Shown here: positions 1 through 7,577 of the stretch, in pieces
How positions within the stretch are numbered: position 1 is the stretch's first letter
Layout: the number at the start of each line of letters is the position of its first letter
Source: Denitratimonas sp037478135
Lineage (GTDB): Bacteria > Pseudomonadota > Gammaproteobacteria > Xanthomonadales > Xanthomonadaceae
Length of the DNA: 64,000 nucleotides
Direction: 5' to 3'
Assembly: GCF_037478135.1 (NCBI RefSeq)
Contig: NZ_JBBHDV010000007.1
Coordinates: forward strand, 62,001-126,000
Position numbers and translations under genes: made by a program
The notes under the pieces: generated by a model
What the model saw: only the letters and a program-made list of their open reading frames with translations
Told to the model about the DNA's origin: nothing
Databases searched by the model: none

Positions 1-143
1 CTCTTGTCCAGGCCCGAATCCCGAATCGCCATCACCGCGACATCCACTGCGGAGCGGGTCAGGGAACGATCCGGAAAGTGGCCGGTCGGCAGTTCACCGA
101 TTCCAACAATCGCCGATTTTCCTCTGAGCTGTTTAACCATCAT
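1..143 (-). CDS. thiolase-like acyltransferase, N-terminal fragment (cut by window edge)
   Basis: Only the first 47 codons lie inside the window. The reading frame opens with two ATGs (143 and 140) behind an AGGA-like site and reads on through the left edge. The N-terminus has the pattern AIVGIGELPTGHFPDRS, typical of thiolase-fold proteins of the SCP-x/acetyl-CoA acetyltransferase type found in steroid and terpenoid degradation clusters. The nucleophilic cysteine would lie beyond the edge, so activity cannot be judged. It sits 28 bases downstream of the acyl-CoA dehydrogenase gene on the same strand, which fits the last, thiolytic step of a beta-oxidation-like pathway. Confidence 0.6.
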   Translation of the reverse strand, partial: MMVKQLRGKSAIVGIGELPTGHFPDRSLTRSAVDVAVMAIRDSGLDK

Positions 144-171
144 GGTTTCCTGGATAGTGGGTGGAGTCGGC

Positions 172-1317
172 TTACAGGCCGCGCGCGAGCAGTCGCGCGA
201 TGACACCGCGCTGGATCTGCGAGGTGCCGCCGCCAATGGTTCCCATCTTGGAAATCCAGAGACTGCGACCGATGTCGTACTCGTCCATGCAGCCGTTGCC
301 GCCAAAGATCTGGACCGCACGGTAGGCGGCGCGCTCGGCCGCCTCGGTGATGAAGGTCTTGGCGACAGCGGCGGTCATCGATATGTCTTCGCCCTGGTCC
401 ATGCGCCGGGCCAGGTCGACGGCCAGCATGCGGGAGATATCCAGATCGATTTTCATGTCCGCGAGCATCGTCTGCACCGCACCGAAGTCGGCGATGCGCT
501 GGCCGAACTGGCGCCGCTGGGTGGCGTATTCGAGACTGTCGCGCAGATTGGATTCGATCAGGCCGACATAGGGCACGAACGCCAGCCGTTCCCACATCAG
601 TGACTGCAGCATGTAGGTCATGCCCTTGCCCTCCTCGCCGAGGCGGTTGCCAGCCGGCACCACGCAGTCATCGAAGAACACTTCGCCGGTCGGCCAGCTA
701 TGGCATTCCCGCTTGCGCAACGGCTGGCCGGTGGTGAGGCCGGCGGCGCCACGCTCAACCACGAACATGGTCAGGCCCTTGGCCCCCAATTCCGGCGCGG
801 TCGAAGCCAGCACCACGAAAACATCCGCAATCGGGGCGTTGGAGATGAAGGTCTTGCTGCCATTAAGCACATAGCCGCCCGGATGCGGCCTGGCCGTGGT
901 CTTGAGACCGGTCAGGTCCGAACCGGCGCCCGGCTCGGTCAGGCACAACGCGCCGATCTTCGCGCCTTCGGCCATAGCCGGCAGGTAGCGCTGCTTCTGC
1001 TCCTCATTGCCGAGCACGCTGATCGGCATTGCGGCCAGCAGCATATGGGTGAGCCAGGCGCCGGTGATGCCGAAGTCGCGGCTTTCGGAGGCGAACCCGA
1101 TGATCGCCGGCACCACGTCCGAGGCCTTCAAGCCGGAGCCGCCGTAAGCCGGCTCCAGCAACAGACCCGGCAGACCCAAGTCGCAGATGCGCCGCCAAGT
1201 GTCATGACAGAACTCGCCGCGTTCCTCCCGCTCGCGGACGCCGGGCGCGATCACCTCGCGCGCAAAACGCGTGACCGTGGCCAGCAGCGCGTCGCGCTCT
1301 TCCTGCGAACCGCTCAT
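172..1317 (-). CDS. acyl-CoA dehydrogenase family protein
   Basis: A 381-residue flavoenzyme expected to introduce a 2,3-double bond into an acyl-CoA and pass electrons to ETF. The FAD-binding signature LCLTEPGAGSDL is at about residues 125-136, and the C-terminal dimer/FAD segment QIFGGNGCMDEYDIGR at 336-351. At the site where medium-chain enzymes carry the catalytic glutamate (YEGT) this protein reads IGGGT (361-365). A glutamate is present in WERLAF (Glu243), the position used by isovaleryl-CoA and long-chain dehydrogenases, so it is probably active with that alternative base. The start ATG overlaps the stop of the upstream MaoC gene (ATGA), which implies translational coupling. The substrate is unknown. 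Confidence 0.9.
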   Translation of the reverse strand: MSGSQEERDALLATVTRFAREVIAPGVREREERGEFCHDTWRRICDLGLPGLLLEPAYGGSGLKASDVVPAIIGFASESRDFGITGAWLTHMLLAAMPISVLGNEEQKQRYLPAMAEGAKIGALCLTEPGAGSDLTGLKTTARPHPGGYVLNGSKTFISNAPIADVFVVLASTAPELGAKGLTMFVVERGAAGLTTGQPLRKRECHSWPTGEVFFDDCVVPAGNRLGEEGKGMTYMLQSLMWERLAFVPYVGLIESNLRDSLEYATQRRQFGQRIADFGAVQTMLADMKIDLDISRMLAVDLARRMDQGEDISMTAAVAKTFITEAAERAAYRAVQIFGGNGCMDEYDIGRSLWISKMGTIGGGTSQIQRGVIARLLARGL

Positions 1318-1763
1318 GGCGTGGCTCCTGTTCCGGCAGGGGTGAGCATCAGATCGGCGTCGCCGGCGAGCACGTCCCGGTCGTTCTGGTTTTTCATGAA
1401 CAGACGACAGACCAGCAGGACTCCGGAATCGGTCTGTCGGCGCTCTTCCACCACTCCGCCACCGGTGAGCTGGTCGCCGGGGAAGACCGGATGGGTGAAA
1501 CGGATGCGGTAGCGCTTGACCGCCAGCGGGCCGCAGGCGTCGTACAGCACGCGGCTCAGGAAACTGGCGTGCATCAGGCCCATTGCAAACACCGACGGAA
1601 AGCCGGCGTGCCGCGCATAGTCGTCGTCGTGGTGGATCGGATTGAAGTCGCCGCCCGCGCCGGCATACCGTACGATATCGGTGCGCGTAACCACATGCCG
1701 GAACATCGGCAAGAGTCCGCCCACGGCAAGCTCATCGCAGGGCTGGATCGAGGTGTCAGTCAT
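1314..1763 (-). CDS. MaoC-type (R)-specific enoyl-CoA hydratase, catalytic hotdog subunit
   Basis: A 149-residue single-hotdog protein. It carries the hydratase-2 motif around GGDFNPIHHDDDYA (residues 37-50), with Asp39 and His44 as the expected catalytic pair, followed by the hotdog helix region PSVFAMGLMHASFLSR. It would hydrate the enoyl-CoA made by the neighbouring dehydrogenase. The upstream gene encodes a second single-hotdog protein of the MaoC-N type and overlaps this gene by 8 bases. The two probably form a heterodimer, as in mycobacterial HadAB and ChsH1/ChsH2, with this subunit supplying the active site. Confidence 0.85.
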   Translation of the reverse strand: MTDTSIQPCDELAVGGLLPMFRHVVTRTDIVRYAGAGGDFNPIHHDDDYARHAGFPSVFAMGLMHASFLSRVLYDACGPLAVKRYRIRFTHPVFPGDQLTGGGVVEERRQTDSGVLLVCRLFMKNQNDRDVLAGDADLMLTPAGTGATP

Positions 1764-2220
1764 GGCTCAGGGTCTCGATGAAGGTGTTTTCCGTGGTGGA
1801 CACCAGCACACCGTCCTGGTTGTGCAGCAGCAGGTTCAGCCCGACGAAGCGGCGAGTGACGCCATTGGCGCTGGTCCGAACTTCGTCCGAAGCGACCACC
1901 AGCGTGGCCTGGAGCTGCTCACCGACATGGATCGGCTGATGGCTGTGGAACTGGACTTCCCCGTGCACACTGCGGGCCGGATTCATCTTCAGTTGCTTCA
2001 TCAGCTCCAGTACCGCCGCATCCGCACCAATGTGGAACACGAAGGTGGACGGATAGGTGACCGGAGCGATGCAAGCACGCAGCCCCGCACCCAACGCGGC
2101 CTCACGATTGGTGAAAAGTGGATGCGGTGTCCGGCCTGCGGCAGCGAATTCGGCGACCTTTCCCGCTTCCACCGGGAACTCGAATCTCGCCAGGACGTGT
2201 CCGGCAGCTTGCTCATTCAT
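1756..2220 (-). CDS. MaoC N-terminal-type dehydratase subunit (non-catalytic hotdog partner)
   Basis: The start chosen is the ATG at 2220, preceded by AGGAAG at good spacing; the frame stays open further upstream but without a ribosome site. The 154-residue protein resembles MaoC_dehydrat_N/FAS1-like dehydratase domains: an N-terminal FEFPVEAGKVAEFAAA segment, a CIAPVTYPSTF loop and the later patch HGEVQFHSHQPIHVG. The Asp/His hydratase motif of the neighbour is absent, so it is likely the substrate-shaping half of a heterodimer with the product of 1314-1763. The ends overlap by 8 bases. Confidence 0.75.
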   Translation of the reverse strand: MNEQAAGHVLARFEFPVEAGKVAEFAAAGRTPHPLFTNREAALGAGLRACIAPVTYPSTFVFHIGADAAVLELMKQLKMNPARSVHGEVQFHSHQPIHVGEQLQATLVVASDEVRTSANGVTRRFVGLNLLLHNQDGVLVSTTENTFIETLSHD

Positions 2221-2297
2221 GTTTGCTTCCTGTGATTTCCAGAAAACGGGCGCGCCTGCTGCGTAAGGCGTGAGGGCGCGCCCGTCACGAGCCGCGG

Positions 2298-2738
2298 TCA
2301 GGGCGCAGGCAAGGTTCCGGGGCGGCGCCAGGTAAGTGCGGCGGAGACGGCCAGCATCGAGAGCAACAGCGCGTTCAACCACCATGGCGATGCCGCACCG
2401 GTGCGGGAGGCGACGATGATGGCGCCCACCAGCATCGGCACCAGACAGGCGGCTCCGATCACCAGGATGGCCAGCGGCGCCCAGTTCTGCCGTTGCCGCA
2501 GTGGAATCCAGGTCAGGATCAGGATGCTGACAGCCATCACCACCAACGCATCACCGGTGCCCTTCATCAGGATCACCAGCAGCAACTGCACGCCTTCGGC
2601 CAGGGTTTCCCAGTCCACTCCGATGGCGGTCAGGTGATAGGTGGTCACGGTGGATCGGAACAGGTAGTTGATCCCGATCACCAGACAGACCAGCGCCACC
2701 AGGGTGTTGAGCGTGATCGCGGTGTTGAGCCTTTTCAT
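2298..2738 (-). CDS. small integral membrane protein, unknown function
   Basis: A 146-residue protein with four predicted membrane segments, at roughly residues 8-28, 48-78, 88-110 and 118-136. Charged residues at the junctions (RQRQ near 80) suggest a simple four-helix bundle. No family was recognised and there are no catalytic motifs. AGGGAG lies upstream of the start. It begins 3 bases after the crotonase gene ends, and the MaoC genes follow, so it belongs to the catabolic operon and might aid uptake or membrane handling of the substrate. That role is inference from position only. Confidence 0.7.
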   Translation of the reverse strand: MKRLNTAITLNTLVALVCLVIGINYLFRSTVTTYHLTAIGVDWETLAEGVQLLLVILMKGTGDALVVMAVSILILTWIPLRQRQNWAPLAILVIGAACLVPMLVGAIIVASRTGAASPWWLNALLLSMLAVSAALTWRRPGTLPAP

Positions 2739-2741
2739 TGG

Positions 2742-3632
2742 TCAGGCTCCCTGTCCTTTTGCGGCTTCGTCCATCCCCTCGCGGCGATTACGCAACGACT
2801 CGATACCTTCGCGCTCGGCGATTTCGTCGAGCTTGGAATCGACATGCTTTTCACCTGAACACATGTATGCGTACATCTCCATCGCAAAGCCGCAGTCAAG
2901 GTCGTCGACGATGCGCTGCTTCCACGGACGGCGCAGGATCTGCCCGGTCATGCGGCGCACCACACGCGGCTTGGCCATGATCGTTTTGGCTATTTCCATG
3001 GCGCGATCCATCAGCCTGTCACGCGGAACCACTTCGTTCACCAAGCCGTACTCCAACGCCTTTTGTGCCGGAATCTGCTCGTTCATCACCATCGCGTAGG
3101 CGGCACGCTTGATGCCAAGCAGTTCGATCAGGGCGCTGTGGATGCCGTCACCTGGCACCATGCCCAAGGAGAAGTGCGGGTCCATGATCACCGTGTTGTC
3201 CGAGCAGATCGTCAGATCGCACATCATCGCCAGCTCTGTGTGCGCACCGGGCCCGTTGAGCACGCCGATGGTCGGGATCTCCACATCGTTGATCAGGCTC
3301 ATCAGCATATGGCGGCCATCGAAGATGCCGTAGTCGTAACTGTTTTTTGCCGGATCCGCTTCCACCCTAGCGAAGCTTTCATCGTCGAAAGCCGCAACCC
3401 ACACGTTGCCGGTGGCAGTGAAGATCATCACCTCGTTTTCAGGATCCGAACCGACCGTGCGGAACAGCTGCCAGATGGCGCGATGCAGCTCCAGGCTCCA
3501 TTGAACCGGCCCGCCAAGCGTGTGCATCTGCACCGTCAGGATGCCGTTCTCGCGGCTCAGGAAAAAATGCTCTGCGAAAAGCTCCTTGTACTCCTCGAAT
3601 ACTGGAGTGGGGACCATCTTTGTAAGGGCCAT
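2742..3632 (-). CDS. crotonase-superfamily hydrolase resembling 6-oxocamphor hydrolase
   Basis: A 296-residue crotonase fold. Aligned from memory with Rhodococcus 6-oxocamphor hydrolase, which cleaves a C-C bond in cyclic beta-diketones by a retro-Claisen reaction, the key residues are kept: His37 in QMHT, His131 in GPGAHTEL, His153 in DPHFSLG, Asp162 in VPGDG (nine residues after His153, as in the camphor enzyme) and Glu252 in CGFAMEMY. Ordinary enoyl-CoA hydratases lack these histidines. It lies in one operon with an acyl-CoA dehydrogenase, MaoC hydratases and a TonB receptor. A ring-opening C-C hydrolase for an alicyclic diketone is therefore the best guess; a divergent enoyl-CoA hydratase/isomerase is the alternative. 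Confidence 0.7.
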   Translation of the reverse strand: MALTKMVPTPVFEEYKELFAEHFFLSRENGILTVQMHTLGGPVQWSLELHRAIWQLFRTVGSDPENEVMIFTATGNVWVAAFDDESFARVEADPAKNSYDYGIFDGRHMLMSLINDVEIPTIGVLNGPGAHTELAMMCDLTICSDNTVIMDPHFSLGMVPGDGIHSALIELLGIKRAAYAMVMNEQIPAQKALEYGLVNEVVPRDRLMDRAMEIAKTIMAKPRVVRRMTGQILRRPWKQRIVDDLDCGFAMEMYAYMCSGEKHVDSKLDEIAEREGIESLRNRREGMDEAAKGQGA

Positions 3633-3673
3633 GAGTACCTCGTTTCTGGATTGAAGGGAGCGCGTCTTTCCAC

Positions 3674-5944
3674 TCAGAACTTGACGCGGAGCCGGACACC
3701 GTAGCTTCTGAGCTCGGGTGCGAATGCCAGGGTCTTGAATGCGCCCTGGCCTGCGGGCGGCAGGATCAGGGAGCCGCGATCCCGGCTGGAAATTGAAACC
3801 GTCGGGGTCTTGTCGTTCAGGAGGTTGCGGCCCCAGAACTCCAGGTCGTAGTTCCTGATCTGGTAGCCCAACGCCATGTTGAGCAGCGACCGGCTGCCGA
3901 CCCAGAACAGGTTGGTCGTGGAGCCGTATTGGCGCGAGCGGTAGCCCCAGTCACCCCGCATATAGAAGGCGGTGTCGGCGGAAAGCGCCTTCTGGTAATC
4001 GAAGGACAGGGTTCCCACATGTCTTGACACGTACTGGAGTTCTTTTCCGGCCAGATCCGATTCCAGCCCGAACGACAGCCTCAGGGCCTCGAACACATAC
4101 TCGTCGAATGTGGCATCGGTATAGGCGTAGCTGGCGCCGAGCGCGAGGCCGGGAAGCGGCATCACACGCAGATCAAATTCAGCACCCTGCGAGGTGGTCT
4201 TGCCGGCGTTGGCGTTTAAGGTTGCGTTCTGCACGCCCAGCGCCCGCACGATCTGGTCTTCCCAGTCGATATGGAACAGCGCGGTATTGAAGGTGATCCG
4301 GCCGTCCAGGGAGTTGAACTTCGCCCCGATTTCGTAATTGATGCTCTTCTCGGCGTCGAAGGTGCGCTCGTCCGCAGTGACATTGGCCATCGCGTTGAAA
4401 CCACCGGACTTCACCCCGCGACTGATGGAGGCATATCCCATCCACTGATCGTTGAGCCGACGTCGCAACCCCAGACTCGGAGTGATGAAGGTCTCCGACA
4501 TCTCCAGCGGCGGGTTCGGGTCCAGGACCTGGCCGGTGATCGGATTGCTCTGGAAGGGGTCGATGCTGCGCTTCTCACGGAACACCCGCCCCGCCAGATC
4601 CAGCGTCCAGTCATCGGCGAGCTGCCAGCTGAGCGAGCCGAACAGGGCGATGTTCTGATGTTTTTCGCGGTTGTCGATCAGCGTGCTCTTCAGTGAAGCC
4701 GGCAGCAGCGGCTCGTAGGCCTCGTTCGCCAGATCCTGATCCAGCGTCCGCTGGTTGCTTCGCAGGTAGAACAATCCGCCAATCCAGCTGAGGTCACCAC
4801 CCTGCCCGGCGAGACGGAACTCCTGCGAGATCTCGTCCACATCGGTGTTCTGGGTCTGGTAGCTGATGTCGGTCGGGCCGTAGTCGATATCGGCCCGGAA
4901 CTCGCTCTCAAGGTCGGAATAGGTCGTGATCGAGGTGAACGACAAATCATCGTTGACCTGCCAATCGGCCTTGAGCGAGAACAGATCGGCATCGCGCTCG
5001 AACCCGCCCGGCGTCACCGCGAACCCGGAAGTCCGGGACGGCACTTCGCCTAACAGGATCTGCGAGCGGCCGTTGAACAGAGGCTCGGAGTTGTTGAGTA
5101 CGAAGTAGCCAGGGTTGTCGCCGTGGTCGGCGCGGTCGAACGATGCCCGCAGGTCCATCACCAGGTTGTCGCTGGCGTACCAGCGAAAGAACGAGCTCAG
5201 GCTCTGGTCCTTGCGGTGATCCAGGTCGTCACCGCTCAGCTCATTCCTGTAGTGGCCGTCACGCTGCCGTTGGGCCACACCGAAGCGCATGTGGATCTGG
5301 TCATTGGCGACCGGCGTAGAGAAGGTGGCGATGCCCTCTGAAAGATTGCGCGAGCCGTAAGCCAGGCTGAGGCTGCCCTCGGGCTGGTTGGTCGGCTGTT
5401 TGGAGATGATGTTGATCGCGCCACCAAAGGTGTTGCGTCCGTAGAGAGCGGCCTGAGGGCCCTTGATCACCTCGATGCGCTCCACATCGGTCATCATCCG
5501 GTCCATACCAGAGCGCGAGCCTTGGTACACCCCATCCAGAAACAGTCCGACGTTGGACTCGCCGACGTTGGTGGACAATCCCCTCATCACCGGCAGCGCA
5601 TAGTTGCTGCCCTGAAGCGAGACATATGTCAGGCCCGGGGTCAGCGTGGCGATATCGTCAATGTTGCGCACCCCCGCGCGCTCCACCTGGGTTGCGCCCA
5701 GCGCGCTGATCGCGGCCGGTGCATCCTGCAGCGACTCTTCCCGGAACCGGGCCGTCACCACAACTTCGTCCAAGGCTGCCGGGCGCGCCCCATGCTCCGA
5801 CTCCTGTTCCGATGCGATGTCCCGATTTGATTGGTCCGCCCGGGCTTCAAGTGCCCATGAGGACAGTGCCAGCGCTACTGCGACAGCCAGAAGCCTGCAG
5901 CCCCCCCTGATGGGTTGGGTCGACTGGTGCATTTCGTATTGCAT
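3674..5944 (-). CDS. TonB-dependent outer-membrane receptor
   Basis: A 756-residue receptor with a signal peptide (residues 1 to about 36, ending near LEARA) and a TonB-box-like stretch DEVVVTARF near 60. The plug domain runs to about 180 and contains LFLDGVYQG and ERIEVIKGPQAALYGRN. A 22-strand barrel follows, ending in the terminal phenylalanine of GVRLRVKF. GGGAGG precedes the start. It would import a substrate too large or scarce for porins; such receptors in proteobacterial catabolic loci often carry hydrophobic or terpenoid compounds rather than iron. It lies just upstream of the crotonase gene and probably leads the catabolic operon. Confidence 0.93.
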   Translation of the reverse strand: MQYEMHQSTQPIRGGCRLLAVAVALALSSWALEARADQSNRDIASEQESEHGARPAALDEVVVTARFREESLQDAPAAISALGATQVERAGVRNIDDIATLTPGLTYVSLQGSNYALPVMRGLSTNVGESNVGLFLDGVYQGSRSGMDRMMTDVERIEVIKGPQAALYGRNTFGGAINIISKQPTNQPEGSLSLAYGSRNLSEGIATFSTPVANDQIHMRFGVAQRQRDGHYRNELSGDDLDHRKDQSLSSFFRWYASDNLVMDLRASFDRADHGDNPGYFVLNNSEPLFNGRSQILLGEVPSRTSGFAVTPGGFERDADLFSLKADWQVNDDLSFTSITTYSDLESEFRADIDYGPTDISYQTQNTDVDEISQEFRLAGQGGDLSWIGGLFYLRSNQRTLDQDLANEAYEPLLPASLKSTLIDNREKHQNIALFGSLSWQLADDWTLDLAGRVFREKRSIDPFQSNPITGQVLDPNPPLEMSETFITPSLGLRRRLNDQWMGYASISRGVKSGGFNAMANVTADERTFDAEKSINYEIGAKFNSLDGRITFNTALFHIDWEDQIVRALGVQNATLNANAGKTTSQGAEFDLRVMPLPGLALGASYAYTDATFDEYVFEALRLSFGLESDLAGKELQYVSRHVGTLSFDYQKALSADTAFYMRGDWGYRSRQYGSTTNLFWVGSRSLLNMALGYQIRNYDLEFWGRNLLNDKTPTVSISSRDRGSLILPPAGQGAFKTLAFAPELRSYGVRLRVKF

Positions 5945-6551
5945 TTCCCACCTCCCATTGCCGTACCTCGAGTAGACAGAGATATACAGTGGGACTAACT
6001 AAAGTGTCAACTATCCACAGACATCCTGTTCTGCCGCGACTCTCGGTGCGTCGAAGCTGTTTTCCGACACTGTGCCTGCCACCTGTTTTGCACGGCCGAG
6101 TCGGAACTGAAGGGAGGCGGCCAACCCGTTGTCCGCATGGGTGGGGAGCCGGATCAGGTGCGGAGGGGACGCGATCCACTGGCAGCACCGGGGCGCGTTC
6201 CCAACCACGAGAAGGCTGACGACGGGTCAAGCGCGATGGAGCCGTCGCGCCGTTCGGAGACAGATGGTGGAAAGGATGTGGGCAAAAGCCGGAAGCATCC
6301 CGGCTGTCGGTCATGGCATGCCACCCAGCCTCAGGTCTGACCGCACACGATCAAGGGACTACAGCGGGTGTTGTCACCCGGGTCACTTCGGTATCAGTGA
6401 TGCTTTCCACCCCAGGGAAGAGGCGGCGCAACGGTGTCTGCCTGTGCCTCGCTCATAGGCAACGCGATGGACGGCCGCAGGAGTCGCACAACCGTGCGTC
6501 CCGGGCCAATTCATCCGCATCGGAGAAGGCTTTTCAGGAGGCTCACTCCTC
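5945..6551. other. 607-bp stretch with no supported gene between TetR and the TonB receptor
   Basis: All open frames here are short, lack convincing ribosome sites and resemble no family. The part nearest 5945-6010 is more AT-rich (ATATACAGTGGGACTAAC) and probably holds the receptor promoter and the TetR operator. I could not identify a perfect palindrome. Confidence 0.5.
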
Positions 6552-7250
6552 TCATTGGGTAGAAGCCACCGCCGGATCTCCGTGTGCGGACGCCCTCCGG
6601 GATGGCTCGAAGGCTCCGGGAGAGGTAGCCAGACCTCCGAACAATGCCTCCAGCACCCAGTCCGCATGCGCGCGGATCACATCCGGACTCCAGGCGTCCA
6701 CGCCGTATAGCTTCTGGATCATGGGCCGAGACACAAAGAACGTGGACGCGGTGCCGATCACCATATGGGCCATATGGGCAGGCGGAATCGGCTTGATCAC
6801 ACCATCATCGACGGCGCGGGCCAGAAATCGATCCAGCGTCGCATGCAATGGTCGAACGTGGTTTTCCAGCACCCAGTCCAGGCGCTTTGTATCACCGCGG
6901 ATCTCGTTCAACACCAGCGCGGTCCGGTCCGGGTACTTGGCACTGAATTCGACAAACGCCCGGATGAAGATCTTCAACGCTGACAACGAATCAACATCCC
7001 GGGTGAGTGACTCCACCACGGCCAGCCGCTCCTTCATGTTGCCGAAGATGTGCTGGATCACCTCACGCCATAGTGCTTCCTTGTTCTTGAAGTGATAGAT
7101 AACCAGCGAGTGGTTCGTGTTGGCGGCAGCGGCAATCCTCGCCAGCGAGGCGCCCTCATAACCATGCCGTGCAAATGCCTGCTGCGCGGAATGCAGGATG
7201 GCTTCGCGACTGGTCGCGAATGCCTGGCCCTCTTCGTTCCCGGTTTCCAT
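6552..7250 (-). CDS. TetR/AcrR-family transcriptional regulator
   Basis: The ATG at 7250 is chosen over the upstream frame extension because the product then starts just before the DNA-binding domain. The N-terminal helix-turn-helix spans about residues 13-60 (AREAILHSAQQAFARHGYEG-like opening; recognition part around NTNHSLVIYHFKNKEALW). The remaining roughly 160 residues form an all-helical ligand-binding and dimer domain. It lies upstream of, and points the same way as, the TonB receptor and catabolic genes, so it is the likely local repressor, released by the substrate or its CoA ester. The ligand is unknown. It is divergent from the cardiolipin synthase gene. Confidence 0.85.
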   Translation of the reverse strand: METGNEEGQAFATSREAILHSAQQAFARHGYEGASLARIAAAANTNHSLVIYHFKNKEALWREVIQHIFGNMKERLAVVESLTRDVDSLSALKIFIRAFVEFSAKYPDRTALVLNEIRGDTKRLDWVLENHVRPLHATLDRFLARAVDDGVIKPIPPAHMAHMVIGTASTFFVSRPMIQKLYGVDAWSPDVIRAHADWVLEALFGGLATSPGAFEPSRRASAHGDPAVASTQ

Positions 7251-7577
7251 CGCTGTTGCTCGCCTCTCTTCGGCAGCCTTCCTGAGGTATCCATTGCCCG
7301 ACGCCCACACGGCACGGCCGGCAGGTACCCGACATGTCGGGCTGGCAACAGCGCACCCGCTCGATTTTTAGGACAAGGCTTACCGTAGATCGGCTTGCCC
7401 GGATGCCGGCATTGCTGGCCCACCAGCATCCCCCTGCTGGCGCAGAGTGTAGCCGACTTGCACCGGCACGCTCTTTAGCGGACGCATTGAATGTTGCGCG
7501 TGCGGCCCTAGAACCGCACTTGCCGCCAGCGGGCGGGCGCAGGGATGATGGCGCCCGGATAAAATCAGGGTGCCCCC
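7251..7577. other. divergent intergenic region between tetR and cls
   Basis: A 327-bp region without a supported gene. It holds one small inverted repeat, GTGCGG (7500-7505) and CCGCAC (7514-7519), 60 bases before cls. No T-run follows it, so it is not a terminator. No strong promoter match was found. Confidence 0.4.
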
